DNA of 64,000 nt from contig NZ_VFPP01000001.1 of NCBI RefSeq assembly GCF_006716745.1, forward strand, positions 6,211,386 to 6,275,385. Direction: 5' to 3'. Source of the DNA: Saccharothrix saharensis (GTDB lineage Bacteria > Actinomycetota > Actinomycetes > Mycobacteriales > Pseudonocardiaceae). Within the stretch, counting starts at the first letter, position 1, and the number at the start of each line of letters is the position of its first letter. The notes under the pieces are model-generated. The model was not told the DNA's origin. It made no database searches and was given only the letters and a program-made list of their open reading frames with translations. Shown here piece after piece: positions 49,051 through 59,500 of the stretch. Both the position numbers and the translations under genes were made by a program.

Positions 49051-49064
49051 GGTAGGGTCCCGCC

Positions 49065-49739
49065 GTGGCACGTCCGCTTGAGGAGATCATGGAAGCCGGC
49101 TGGGCCGCGGCACTCGCGCCCGTGGCCGATCGCATCGCCGCGATGGGCGAGTTCCTGCGGGCGGAGGTCGCCGCCGGGCGCACCTACCTGCCCGCCGGGG
49201 AGAACGTGCTGCGGGCGTTCCAGCAGCCGTTCCACTCGGTCCGGGTGCTGATCGTCGGCCAGGACCCCTACCCCACGCCGGGGCACGCGGTCGGGTTGAG
49301 CTTCTCCGTCTCGCCGGAGACGCGGCCGATCCCGAAGAGCCTCGTCAACATCTACACCGAGTACGCGTCCGACCTCGGGCACCCCAAGCCGTCCACCGGC
49401 GACCTGACCCCGTGGACCGAACGGGGCGTGCTGCTGCTCAACCGCGCGCTGACGGTCCAGCCGGGCAAGTCGAACTCCCACCGCAACAAGGGCTGGGAGC
49501 CGGTGACCGAGCAGGCGATCAAGGCGCTGGCCGAGCGGGACGCGCCGCTGGTCGCGATCCTGTGGGGCAGCCAGGCGCGCGCCCTCAAGCCGCTGCTGGG
49601 CGCCGACCGCTGCGTCGAGTCGGTCCACCCGAGCCCGCTGTCCGCGGCGGGCGGCTTCTTCGGCTCCCGGCCGTTCAGCAAGGCCAACGAGCTGCTGGTG
49701 AAGCAGGGCGCCGAGCCGATCGACTGGAAGCTGCCCTAG
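49065..49739 (+). CDS. ung: uracil-DNA glycosylase (family 1)
   Basis: A 224-residue DNA repair enzyme that excises uracil. [17 protein letters not shown] holds the catalytic Asp; [12 protein letters not shown] and [21 protein letters not shown] are the other family boxes. GTG 49065 has TAGGGT (49053-49058) 6 nt upstream. The hairpin at 49788 follows. Confidence 0.97.
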   Translation: MARPLEEIMEAGWAAALAPVADRIAAMGEFLRAEVAAGRTYLPAGENVLRAFQQPFHSVRVLIVGQDPYPTPGHAVGLSFSVSPETRPIPKSLVNIYTEYASDLGHPKPSTGDLTPWTERGVLLLNRALTVQPGKSNSHRNKGWEPVTEQAIKALAERDAPLVAILWGSQARALKPLLGADRCVESVHPSPLSAAGGFFGSRPFSKANELLVKQGAEPIDWKLP

Positions 49740-49787
49740 TCACCTCCGGTCGCGCTGCGAACGGCCGGCCGCACGAGATCCAGACGC

Positions 49788-49823
49788 CGAAAGGCCCCCG
49801 GGACGAGTCCCGGGGGCCTTTCG
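49788..49823. terminator. bidirectional terminator between ung and rpmB
   Basis: 17-bp perfect arms (49788-49804 and 49807-49823), very GC-rich with an AAA/TTT outer step. It serves convergent ung and rpmB. No U-tract beyond the stem. Confidence 0.8.
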
Positions 49824-49844
49824 ACAAGCTCAGGCGCGGGGCTA

Positions 49845-50036
49845 TCAGCCGCGCACCACCTTGCCCGCCTTCAGGCACGAGGTGCACACGTTCAGCCGCT
49901 GCCGCGTCGAAGAGGAAACCTTCGCGCGCACGGTCTGAATGTTCGGGTTCCACCGGCGGTTGGTGCGCCGGTGGGAGTGCGAGACCGACTTGCCGAAGCC
50001 CGGCCCCTTGCCACAGACGTCGCACACGGCAGCCAC
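49845..50036 (-). CDS. rpmB: 50S ribosomal protein bL28
   Basis: A 63-residue protein starting [29 protein letters not shown]. Two CxxC pairs (CDVC, CTSC) mark the zinc-binding type. GTG 50036 is chosen because AAGGAG lies 8 nt upstream; GTG 50045 is too close to that site. Confidence 0.97.
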   Translation of the reverse strand: MAAVCDVCGKGPGFGKSVSHSHRRTNRRWNPNIQTVRAKVSSSTRQRLNVCTSCLKAGKVVRG

Positions 50037-50182
50037 GTCAGCCACTCCTTAAGGTTTCTTCAGCGGTACTCACGCCCCGGCGGGCGCGCAAGCGTGCACA
50101 AGCCTCAGCCGGGCATGGCAACCTGGACAGGGTAGCCGGTGGCGCGTTCGGCCACCAAACCGGGTCGAATACCCTCGCCGGC

Positions 50183-51775
50183 ATGCAGGCTCTCGATGCG
50201 GTCGCGGTGCGCCAGTGGGCGGACGCCTGTGTCCGGTCCCTGGACGCGAACCGCGAGGACATCGACCGCATCAACGTGTTCCCCGTGCCCGACGGCGACA
50301 CCGGGACCAACCTCCTCCAGACGATGCGCTCGGCGCTGGACGCGCTGCTCAGGACACCCGTGGACACCGTCGGGGCGGCGTTGGGCGCGCTCGCGCGCGG
50401 CGCGCTGGCGGGTGCGCGCGGCAACTCCGGGGTGATCCTCTCCCAGGTGCTGCGCGGCCTGGCGGAGGCGGCGCACGGCGCCTCCACGGCGACCGGCGCG
50501 TCGCTGCGGCGGGCGTTGTGGCGCGCCGACGAACTGGCCACCGCCGCGGTGTCGGAGCCGGTGCCCGGCACGGTGCTGTCCGTGCTGCGCGCGGCGGCCG
50601 AGGCGGCCCGCGACTGCCCGTCCGACGAGCTGGACGAGGTCGTCACGGTCGCGGCGAAGGCCGGGGCCGAGGCGCTGGCCGACACGCCCCGCCACCTGGC
50701 CGTGCTGGCCCGGGCCGGTGTGGTCGACGCGGGCGGGCGCGGACTGGTCGTGCTGCTGGACACGTTGGCGGCGGTGATCACCGGACGGGCGGTCGAGGAG
50801 GTCGCGGCGGTCCGCACCGTGCCGCGCGACTCGCTCACCACCGCCCGCGAGGCCGGGTCGTCGGAGTTCGAGTACGAGGTCATGTACCTGCTGGACGGCT
50901 CGCCGGACGTGGACGTGCTCAAGGACGAGCTGATGGCCATCGGCGACTGCGTGTCCGTGGTCGGCGACGGCGCGGGCCTGTGGACCGTGCACGTGCACTG
51001 CAACGACATCGGCGCGGCGGTCGAGGCGGGCATCCGGGCGGGCCGGCCGCACCGCGTCACGGTCGCCCGGTTCGCCGACCAGATCGCCGCCCAGGCGCCC
51101 CGGTTCGTGCGCGACCGGGCCATCGTCGTGCTGGTCGAGGGCGAGGGCGTGGCCGAGCTGTTCCGGTCCGAGGGCGCGGTGGTGTTCGAGCCGGGCGAGC
51201 GGGTGACGGCGGCCGACCTGCTGGCCGTGGTGGTGAGCACGCGGGCGCGGCAGGTGACCGTGCTGCCGGGCGACCCGACCTGGCGCGAGCCGCTGGACGA
51301 CGCCGTCGCGCAAGCCGTCGCCGCGGGTCAGGACGTCGTGGTCGTGCCGACGTTCTCCCCGGTGCAGGCGCTGGCCGCGCTGGCCGTGCACTCGCCGTCC
51401 CGGCGCGCGGGTGACGACGTGGTCGCGATGGCCGAGGCCGCGGCGGCGACCCGGCGCGGTGAGGTGGCCGTGTCGGACCGGGAGGCGATCACCTGGGTCG
51501 GCCGGTGCCGTCCCGGCGACCTGCTCGGCATGGTGGACGGCGAGGTCGTGGTCATCGAGCCCGGTGGCGCGGACGTGGGCGCGGTGGCGTGCCGGCTCGT
51601 CGACCGGATGCTCGCCAGCGGCGGTGAGCTGGTCACCGTGCTGCTGGGCCGGGCTGCCCCGGACGGGGTCGAGCGGGTGCTGGAGGATCACCTGCGCGTC
51701 GCGCACCCCGAGGTGGAGCTGGCCGCCTACCCGGGCGGGCAGCGCGACGCCCTGCTGGTTGTCGGTGTCGAGTAG
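50183..51775 (+). CDS. DAK2 (DhaL)-domain protein, FakA-like
   Basis: A 530-residue protein. Residues 1-200 are a DhaL-type kinase domain with the nucleotide/metal motif NVFPVPDGDTGTNLLQTM and GARGNSGVILSQVL. A central domain and a C-terminal DegV-like domain follow. In Gram-positives FakA phosphorylates fatty acids bound to FakB; no FakB gene is seen here. M. tuberculosis Rv2974c is the counterpart. ATG 50183 has TACCCT (50170-50175) 7 nt upstream. It precedes recG by 14 bp. Confidence 0.9.
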   Translation: MQALDAVAVRQWADACVRSLDANREDIDRINVFPVPDGDTGTNLLQTMRSALDALLRTPVDTVGAALGALARGALAGARGNSGVILSQVLRGLAEAAHGASTATGASLRRALWRADELATAAVSEPVPGTVLSVLRAAAEAARDCPSDELDEVVTVAAKAGAEALADTPRHLAVLARAGVVDAGGRGLVVLLDTLAAVITGRAVEEVAAVRTVPRDSLTTAREAGSSEFEYEVMYLLDGSPDVDVLKDELMAIGDCVSVVGDGAGLWTVHVHCNDIGAAVEAGIRAGRPHRVTVARFADQIAAQAPRFVRDRAIVVLVEGEGVAELFRSEGAVVFEPGERVTAADLLAVVVSTRARQVTVLPGDPTWREPLDDAVAQAVAAGQDVVVVPTFSPVQALAALAVHSPSRRAGDDVVAMAEAAAATRRGEVAVSDREAITWVGRCRPGDLLGMVDGEVVVIEPGGADVGAVACRLVDRMLASGGELVTVLLGRAAPDGVERVLEDHLRVAHPEVELAAYPGGQRDALLVVGVE

Positions 51776-51789
51776 TTGAATGGGCCGGG

Positions 51790-53985
51790 ATGACGACCTT
51801 CGACGAGAAGCTGGTGTCGGTGCTCGGCAAGAAGAGCGCCGACGCGCTGGAGGCCGGTCTCGGCCTGACCACCGTCGGCGAGCTGCTGCGCCACTACCCG
51901 CGCCGCTACGACGAGCGCGGCAAGCTGACCGAGATCGCCGGGCTGGAGCTGGGTGAGCACGTCACCGTGCAGGCGCGGGTGAAGAGCGCGCGGCAGCGGC
52001 GGATGAAGTCGCGCAGCGGCGAGCTGCTGGAGGCCGTGATCACCGACGGCAGCAGCGACCTGCACCTGGTGTTCTTCGGGCGCGGGTCGCGCAAGGTCGA
52101 GCGGGAGCTGCTGCCCGGCCGTGAGGCGATGTTCGCGGGCAAGGTCGGCATGTTCAACGGCAAGCTCCAGCTCGCCCACCCCGACTACCAGGTGCTCGAC
52201 GGCGAGGGCGCCGCGGCGGCGGACTTCGCGGGCGCGCTCATCCCGGTGTACCCGGCGGCGCAGGGCATCCAGTCGTGGAACGTGTCCAACTGCGTCGAGC
52301 AGGTGCTCGCGGTGTGGGACGGCGTGGCCGAGGACCCGCTGCCGGGGTCGTTGCGCGCCGAACGGGGTCTGGTCGGCTTGGAGAAGGCGTTGCGCGACAT
52401 CCACCGGCCGGACGGCTGGGCGGCGATCGCGGTCGCGCAGCAGCGGTTGAAGTGGGACGAGGCCATGGCCGTGCAGCTGGCGCTGGCCCAGCGCCGCCGC
52501 TCCGCCACCGCCCGCCCCGCGCCCGCGTGCCCGCCCCGGGACGGCCTGGTGCGCGACGCGTTCGACGCGCGGCTGCCGTTCGAGCTGACGGCGGGCCAGC
52601 GCGAGGTGGGCGAGCAGATCGCCCGCGACCTGTCCGGCGAGCACCCGATGAACCGGCTGCTCCAGGGGGAAGTCGGTTCGGGCAAGACGATGGTCGCGTT
52701 GCGGGCGATGTTGCAGGTCGTGGACGCGGGGCGGCAGGCGGCGATGCTCGCGCCGACCGAGGTGCTGGCGGCGCAGCACGCGCGGTCGTTGCGGGAGTTG
52801 TTGGGTGATCTCGGGCAGGCCGGGGAGCTGGGTGGGGCGGAGCACGCCACGCGGGTGACGCTGCTGACCGGGTCGATGGGCGCGGCGGCGCGGAAGCGGG
52901 CGTTGTTGGAGATCGTGTCCGGTGAGGCCGGGATCGTGGTCGGCACGCACGCGTTGATCCAGGACAAGGTGGAGTTCGCCGACCTGGGGCTGGTCGTGGT
53001 GGACGAGCAGCACCGGTTCGGCGTGGAGCAGCGGGCCGCGTTGAGCGGGCGCGCGGGTGGGTCGACGCCGCACGTGCTGGTGATGACGGCCACGCCGATC
53101 CCGCGCACGGTGGCGATGACGGTGTACGGCGACCTCGAGGTGTCCGCGTTGCGCGAGCTGCCCGGGGGCCGTTCGCCGATCAGCACGTCCGTGGTGCCGG
53201 TGGCGTCCAAGCCGGGGTGGCTCGACCGGGCGTGGCAGCGGATCCACGAGGAGGTCGGCAAGGGGCACCAGGTGTACGTGGTGTGCCCGCGCATCGGCGA
53301 CGGGGCGGCGGAGGACGACGCCGACACGCCGCCGAAGGAGGACTCGGGCAAGGGCGACGGTGCGGACCGCAGGCCGCCGCTGGCGGTGGTGGACGTGGCG
53401 AACCGGTTGGCCGAGGGGCCGTTGCGCGGGTTGCGGATCGACGTCCTGCACGGCCGGATGGCGCCGGACGACAAGGACGCGGTGATGCGGGCGTTCGCGG
53501 CCAACGAGGTGCAGGTGCTCGTGGCCACGACCGTGGTCGAGGTGGGCGTGAACGTGCCCAACGCCACGGTCATGGTGATCATGGACGCGGACCGCTTCGG
53601 GGTGAGCCAGCTGCACCAGTTGCGCGGCCGGGTCGGCCGGGGCAGCGCGCCGGGGCTGTGCCTGCTGGTGACCGAGATGCCCGACGGCACGTCGACGATG
53701 GAGCGGCTGCGGGCCGTCGAGTCCACCCTGGACGGCTTCGAGCTGGCCCAGCTGGACCTGGAGCTGCGGCGCGAGGGCGACATCCTGGGCGCGGCGCAGT
53801 CGGGCACGCGGTCGGGGTTGAGGATGTTGTCGCTGCTGCGCGACGAGGACGTGATCGCCGAGGCGCGGGTGGTGGCGCAGGAGGTCGTGGAGGCGGACCC
53901 GGAGCTGACCGGGCACCCGGGGCTGGCCGGGCTGGTGGCCGGGCTGCTGGACGAGGAGCGCGCGGAGTACCTGGAGAAGGCGTAG
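51790..53985 (+). CDS. recG: ATP-dependent DNA helicase RecG
   Basis: A 731-residue superfamily 2 helicase for branch migration and fork reversal. Order: wedge/OB domain (1-250), Walker A GEVGSGKT, VVVDEQHRFGV (motif II), TATPIPRT (motif III), and VVEVGVNVPNATVMVI and QLRGRVGRGS in the second RecA lobe. The acidic insert about residues 500-530 (EDDADTPPKEDSGKGDGAD) is an actinobacterial extra loop. Adjacent to the DAK gene as in mycobacteria. Confidence 0.96.
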   Translation: MTTFDEKLVSVLGKKSADALEAGLGLTTVGELLRHYPRRYDERGKLTEIAGLELGEHVTVQARVKSARQRRMKSRSGELLEAVITDGSSDLHLVFFGRGSRKVERELLPGREAMFAGKVGMFNGKLQLAHPDYQVLDGEGAAAADFAGALIPVYPAAQGIQSWNVSNCVEQVLAVWDGVAEDPLPGSLRAERGLVGLEKALRDIHRPDGWAAIAVAQQRLKWDEAMAVQLALAQRRRSATARPAPACPPRDGLVRDAFDARLPFELTAGQREVGEQIARDLSGEHPMNRLLQGEVGSGKTMVALRAMLQVVDAGRQAAMLAPTEVLAAQHARSLRELLGDLGQAGELGGAEHATRVTLLTGSMGAAARKRALLEIVSGEAGIVVGTHALIQDKVEFADLGLVVVDEQHRFGVEQRAALSGRAGGSTPHVLVMTATPIPRTVAMTVYGDLEVSALRELPGGRSPISTSVVPVASKPGWLDRAWQRIHEEVGKGHQVYVVCPRIGDGAAEDDADTPPKEDSGKGDGADRRPPLAVVDVANRLAEGPLRGLRIDVLHGRMAPDDKDAVMRAFAANEVQVLVATTVVEVGVNVPNATVMVIMDADRFGVSQLHQLRGRVGRGSAPGLCLLVTEMPDGTSTMERLRAVESTLDGFELAQLDLELRREGDILGAAQSGTRSGLRMLSLLRDEDVIAEARVVAQEVVEADPELTGHPGLAGLVAGLLDEERAEYLEKA

Positions 53986-54008
53986 CCGGCACCCGGTTAC
54001 CCTGGCTT

Positions 54009-54818
54009 GTGCGCCGATTGCCGATCGCCCTGGTTCCGCTGCTGCTCGCCGCGTGCACGGCCGCGCCCGCCGGTGATCCGGCTCCCACCACGTCGTCGCT
54101 GCCCAAGGGCGATCTGGCGGTGCTCGCCGAGCGCATCGAGCAGCGGCGGGCGGAGCTGGGCACGGCGGCGTTCCACACCGAGGGGTTCGCCTCCGACGGG
54201 CAGTCGACCGAGGTCCGCAACGTCGTGGACGGCGTGGTGCGGCAGGACGGCGACGGTGTGACCGGGTCGATGACGATGGACGTGTCCACCGGCGGGCAGC
54301 CGAAGAAGATCGCGCTGGTGGTCGTCCGCGACGGCACGTACGTGCAGGTCGAAGGCGCGCCGATGCCCGCGGGCAAGAAGTGGGGCTTCTACCCGGCGGA
54401 CGGCGGCGGCGAGGTGGCCGCGCTGCTGCGCGGCTTCGGGCCGAGCGCGACGGTCGGCGCGGAGCTGGACTACGTGCAGCCGCGGGCGGCGTTGATCCTG
54501 GGCAAGTCGGCCGAGCAGCTCGACGGGGTGCCGGTGACGCGGTTCGACCTGGTGGTGGACGCGCTGAAGATGGCCAAGGTCATCGAGGACAAGGACATCC
54601 AGTTGCAGCACACCCAGCTCGCCGAGTACGGGGTGAAGATCTCGGCGGCGGTGTGGGTGGACGGCACGAGCGCGCCCGTGCAGGCGGAGTACCGGTTCGA
54701 GCTGGACGGCAAGGTCGTCAAGCGGTCCACGACCCGGTTCCGCGCGTGGGGCGAGCCGGTCGCGATCACCGTGCCCGCGCAGGCCGAGGTCGTGCCGGCC
54801 GACCAGCTGCCCCAGTAG
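54009..54818 (+). CDS. LppX/LprAFG-family lipoprotein
   Basis: A 269-residue lipoprotein with lipobox LLLAAC (Cys16). The mature part is a half-barrel of the LppX_LprAFG family (FHTEGFASDGQSTEVRNVVDGVVRQ, RFDLVVDALKM, YRFELDGKVVKRSTT). In mycobacteria these proteins carry triacylated glycolipids across the envelope; the ligand here is unknown. GTG 54009 has TACCCT (53998-54003) 5 nt upstream. Confidence 0.88.
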   Translation: MRRLPIALVPLLLAACTAAPAGDPAPTTSSLPKGDLAVLAERIEQRRAELGTAAFHTEGFASDGQSTEVRNVVDGVVRQDGDGVTGSMTMDVSTGGQPKKIALVVVRDGTYVQVEGAPMPAGKKWGFYPADGGGEVAALLRGFGPSATVGAELDYVQPRAALILGKSAEQLDGVPVTRFDLVVDALKMAKVIEDKDIQLQHTQLAEYGVKISAAVWVDGTSAPVQAEYRFELDGKVVKRSTTRFRAWGEPVAITVPAQAEVVPADQLPQ

Positions 54819-54841
54819 CCGGCGCCGCCCGGACCGGCCGG

Positions 54842-56161
54842 CTACTTGGACTGCCTGCCCTTCGGGACCGGTAGCTGGGCGGTCGGCTGCTCGGACGGGT
54901 CGACGGCCTTGGCCTTCGCCGGGGCGGGCTTGGTGGCCGGTTTGGCCGCCGGTTTCGCGGGCGCGGGCTTGGCGGTGGCCGGTGTCGTGGGGGCGTCGGC
55001 AGCGGCCGGGGTCCCGGCGGCGGGGGAGGGTTCGGCGTCGGTTGCCTCGTCCTCGGCTGCCTTGTCGGCGGTGGCCTCGTCGTCCAGCGGGGCGAGGGTC
55101 GCCACCGCGCGGGACACCGCTTCCTGGGCGGCGGCGAACTGCTCGCTCAACGCGCGGTGCACGCGGTGCAGCTCGGCCAGCTTCTCGTCGGCCGCCGTGG
55201 TGCGGCGGTCGGCGTGCGCGTCCGCTTCGGTGACGGTCTTCTCGGCGCGGGCGTCGGCCTCGGCGATGGTCTGCTCGGCCCGCGCGGTGGCCTCGCTGAT
55301 CGTCTGCTCGGCCTTGGCCAGCGCCTCGGACTCCAGCTCGGCGACCTGCTTCTCGGTGTCCGCGCGCAGCTCCGCCGCCTCGGTCCGGGCGGCTTCGAGC
55401 AGCTTCGCGGCCTCGGCCTTGGCCTCGACCACGTGCACCTCGTGCTCCTTGCGGAGCGTGGTGCGCAGCTCGTCGTACTCCTTGTCGAGGTCGTCGTGGT
55501 AGCCCTTGTACTTCTGCTCCAGCTCGACCCGCTTCGCCTCCAGCTCCGCGGTCTTCGCCTCGAACTCCGCGGTCAGCTTCTCCCGGTCGGCGCGGGTCTC
55601 GGCCATCAGCGCCTCGTGCTCGGCGGTCAGCTTGGCCCGCAGCTCCTCGTGCGAGCGCTCGAGCTCGGCGCGCCGCTCGTCGTACTGCCGCTCCAGCTCC
55701 GTCGTCCGCTGCTGGTGGGCCGCCTCCAACTGCCGGCGCCGCTCCTCCAGCTCGCCCATCGCCCGCTGGTGCGCCGCCTTGCCCTCGGCCGCCGCCCGCT
55801 CGGCCTCGGCGCGGGTCGCGTTCGCCTGGTCCAGCGCGGCCTTGCGGATGTCGGCGATCTCCTCCTCCGCCAACGTCATCATCACGCGCACGCGCTCGGT
55901 GACGTTGGACGCGCTGGCCGGGCTGGTGGCCAGCTTGCCGAGCTGGGACTTGACCTTGTCGAGCTCGGCCCGGGTGGACCCGAGCAGCTTGCTCAACTCC
56001 GCGACCTGCGCCGATGCGGCCTCCCGGGCCCGGTTCGAGTTCTTCAGGTCGAACTCGAGTCGCGTCACCCGTTCGTTCACCTGGCGCTGGTTGTACCCGC
56101 GCAGTACGACGTCGAAATGGGTGCGGGCAGCAGGCTGCCCAGTCCCTTCAGCCCCGGCCAT
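54842..56161 (-). CDS. DivIVA-like long coiled-coil protein
   Basis: A 439-residue protein. Residues 15-35 (FDVVLRGYNQRQVNERV) resemble the DivIVA N-terminal membrane-curvature domain. Residues 36-345 are almost continuous coiled coil of Glu/Ala/Arg/Lys heptads with acidic repeats (AEQTISEATARAEQTIAEADAR). The tail is Pro/Ala/Lys-rich (KPAPAKPAAKP). It resembles filament-forming scaffolds such as FilP/Scy of streptomycetes, without proof of homology. ATG 56161 has TAGGGT (56168-56173) 6 nt upstream. A role in cell shape or polarity is inferred. Confidence 0.85.
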   Translation of the reverse strand: MAGAEGTGQPAARTHFDVVLRGYNQRQVNERVTRLEFDLKNSNRAREAASAQVAELSKLLGSTRAELDKVKSQLGKLATSPASASNVTERVRVMMTLAEEEIADIRKAALDQANATRAEAERAAAEGKAAHQRAMGELEERRRQLEAAHQQRTTELERQYDERRAELERSHEELRAKLTAEHEALMAETRADREKLTAEFEAKTAELEAKRVELEQKYKGYHDDLDKEYDELRTTLRKEHEVHVVEAKAEAAKLLEAARTEAAELRADTEKQVAELESEALAKAEQTISEATARAEQTIAEADARAEKTVTEADAHADRRTTAADEKLAELHRVHRALSEQFAAAQEAVSRAVATLAPLDDEATADKAAEDEATDAEPSPAAGTPAAADAPTTPATAKPAPAKPAAKPATKPAPAKAKAVDPSEQPTAQLPVPKGRQSK

Positions 56162-56525
56162 GGGCCAACCCTACCGAGAAGTCGCCCGGTGCAGTCACCC
56201 GATGCAGCGAACGCACCGTGACGAGTCGGTGATCCACCGTGTGGGGTGAGGGGCGCCCGGCAGGCCGTGCGCCAAGGGCCGCGCGGGCCCGCGCTCGCCG
56301 CGCCGCGCCGGTCGGGGGCTGCGCTCGACCGGTTCACAAGGGAGAATCCCGGAGCGTGATCCCAGGTCGCGCCCGCCTTGACCGGATGAGTGAACGATCA
56401 CGATGACGTCCGTCACGTGAGATGGAACTCCCGAGGGGCGGGAAGCGCACGGTAGCGTGCCTTGATTCATCGAGTCCCGCCCCGGCTGGGGCGGGACTCG
56501 CCGAGTAACCGGGAGGGAACGCCGC
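56162..56525 (+). promoter_or_regulatory. pyc upstream region: palindrome and 5'-UTR hairpin
   Basis: 364 bp with no supported gene. An imperfect palindrome TCACGATGACG, TC, CGTCACGTGA-type element lies at 56398-56420 (one inserted base). CGAGTCCCGCCCC (56471-56483) and GGGGCGGGACTCG (56488-56500) form a perfect 13-bp hairpin with a GGCT loop, 9 bp before the ribosome site GGGAGGGAA. There is no U-tract, so the hairpin may act in 5'-UTR control or stability. No promoter hexamers were fixed. Confidence 0.45.
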
Positions 56526-59500
56526 ATGTTCCGCAAGGTTCTTGTCGCCAACCGCGGCGAGATCGCGATCCGGGCCTTTCGCGCTGCCTACGAGCTGGGC
56601 GCCGGCACGGTTGCCGTCTTCCCCCATGAGGACCGCAACTCCCTGCACCGCCTGAAGGCCGACGAGTCGTACGAGATCGGTGAGCCCGGCCACCCCGTCC
56701 GGGCCTACCTGTCCGTCGAGGAGATCATCAAAGCGGCCCGCAAGGCGGGCGCGGACGCGGTCTACCCCGGCTACGGCTTCCTGTCGGAGAACCCCGAGCT
56801 CGCGCGGGCGTGCGCGGAGGCGGGCATCACGTTCGTCGGGCCTCCGTCGGACGTGCTCGAGCTGACCGGCAACAAGGCGCGCGCCATCGCCGCGGCGCGC
56901 GAGGCCGGCCTCCCGGTGCTGAAGTCGAGCGAGCCGTCCAGCGACATCGACGCCCTCGTGCGCGCGGCCGAGGACATCGCGTTCCCGGTGTTCGTGAAGG
57001 CCGTCGCCGGCGGTGGTGGGCGCGGCATGCGGCGCGTAGAGGAACCGGGTGCGCTGCGGGAGGCGCTGGAAGCCGCGTCACGCGAGGCCGAGTCGGCCTT
57101 CGGCGACCCGACCGTGTTCCTGGAGCAGGCCGTGGTCGAACCGCGGCACATCGAGGTGCAGATCCTCGCCGACGGCGAGGGCAACGTGATGCACCTGTTC
57201 GAGCGCGACTGCTCGGTGCAGCGGCGCCACCAGAAGGTCATCGAGATCGCGCCCGCGCCGAACCTCGCGCCCGAGCTGCGCGACCGGATCTGCGCCGACG
57301 CGGTGCGGTTCGCCCGGCACATCGGCTACCGCAACGCCGGCACCGTCGAGTTCCTGCTCGACCCGAACGGCAACTACGTCTTCATCGAGATGAACCCCCG
57401 CATCCAGGTCGAGCACACGGTCACCGAAGAGGTCACCGACGTGGACCTGGTGCAGTCGCAGATGCGCATCGCGAGCGGCGAGACCCTGGACGACCTCGGC
57501 CTGAGCCAGGAGACCGTGCAGCTGCGCGGCGCGGCCCTGCAGTGCCGCATCACGACCGAGGACCCCGCCAACGGCTTCCGCCCCGACACCGGCATGATCA
57601 GCGCCTACCGCTCGCCGGGCGGCTCGGGCATCCGGCTGGACGGCGGCACGACCGGCGCGGGCACCGTCATCGGCGCGCACTTCGACTCCATGCTGGTCAA
57701 GCTGAGCTGCCGCGGCCGGACGTTCGGCGCGGCGGTGGCGCGGGCGCGGCGCGCGGTGGCGGAGTTCCGCATCCGGGGCGTGTCCACGAACATCCCGTTC
57801 ATCCAGGCGGTGCTGGACGACCCGGACTTCTACGAGGGCCGCGTCACGACGTCGTTCATCGAGAAGCGCCCCCACCTGCTGACCGCGCGGCACTCCGCCG
57901 ACCGCGGCACGCGCATGCTCACCTACCTGGCCGACGTCACGGTGAACAAGCCGAACGGCCCCCGCCCGTCCGTCGTGGACCCCAGGGTCAAGCTGCCGGT
58001 GGTCGACCTGAACGCCGAACCGCCGGCCGGGTCGAAGCAGAAGCTGGTGGAGCTGGGGCCCGAGGGCTTCGCCCGGTGGCTGCGCGAGAGCAAGGCGCTG
58101 GCCGTCACGGACACCACGTTCCGCGACGCCCACCAGTCGCTGCTGGCGACGCGCGTGCGGACGAAGGACCTGCTGGCCGTCGCGCCGCACGTGGCGCGGA
58201 TGACGCCGCAACTGCTGTCGCTGGAGGCGTGGGGCGGCGCGACGTACGACGTGGCGCTGCGGTTCCTGGCCGAGGACCCGTGGGAACGGCTCGCCGCCCT
58301 GCGGGAAGCGGTGCCGAACATCACCCTGCAGATGCTGCTGCGCGGCCGCAACACGGTGGGCTACACCCCGTACCCCGAGGCGGTGACCAGCGCGTTCGTC
58401 GAGGAAGCGACGAAGACCGGCATCGACGTCTTCCGGATCTTCGACGCGTTGAACGACGTCGAGCAGATGCGCCCGGCGATCGAGGCGGTGCGGGAGACCG
58501 GCACGGCCCTGGCCGAGGTGTGCCTCTGCTACACGTCCGACCTGTCGAACCCGGACGAGCGGCTCTACACGCTGGACTACTACCTGAAGCTGGCCGAGCA
58601 GATCGTCGGCGCGGGCGCGCACGTGCTGGCCATCAAGGACATGGCCGGCCTGCTGCGCCCGCCGGCGGCGGCGCGGTTGGTGACGGCGCTGCGCAAGGAG
58701 TTCGACCTGCCGGTGCACCTGCACACGCACGACACGGCGGGCGGGCAGCTGGCGACGTACCTGGCGGCCATCCAGTCCGGTGTGGACGCGGTGGACGGCG
58801 CGGTGGCGTCCATGGCGGGCACGACCTCGCAGCCGCCGCTGTCGGCGATCGTGGCGGCGACCGACTACACGGAGCACGCCACGGGGCTCGACCTGCGGGC
58901 GGTGTGCGACCTGGAGCCCTACTGGGAGTCGGTGCGCAAGGTCTACGCGCCGTTCGAGTCGGGCATCCCCGGGCCGACGGGCCGGGTGTACTCGCACGAG
59001 ATCCCCGGCGGGCAGCTGTCGAACCTGCGCACGCAGGCGGTCGCGCTCGGGCTCGGGCAGAAGTTCGAGGAGATCGAGGCCATGTACGCGGCGGCCGACC
59101 GGATGCTCGGCCGGCTGGTGAAGGTGACGCCGTCGTCCAAGGTCGTGGGCGACCTCGCGCTGCACCTCGTCGGCGCGGGCGTGAAGCCGGAGGAGTTCGA
59201 GGCGGACCCCGGCCGGTTCGACATCCCGGCGTCGGTGATCGGCTTCCTGCACGGCGAGCTGGGCGACCCGCCCGGCGGGTGGCCGGAGCCGTTCCGGAGC
59301 AAGGCGTTGCAGGGCCGGGCCGCGCCCAAGGGCGTGGCGGAGCTGACCGAGGACGACGTGAAGGGGCTGGAGACCGACCGGCGCGCCACGTTGAACCGGT
59401 TGCTGTTCCCCGCGCCGACCAAGGAGTACCTGGCGCACCGCGAGGCATACGGCGACACCAGCGTGCTGGGCAGCAAGGACTTCTTCTACGGGCTCAAGCC

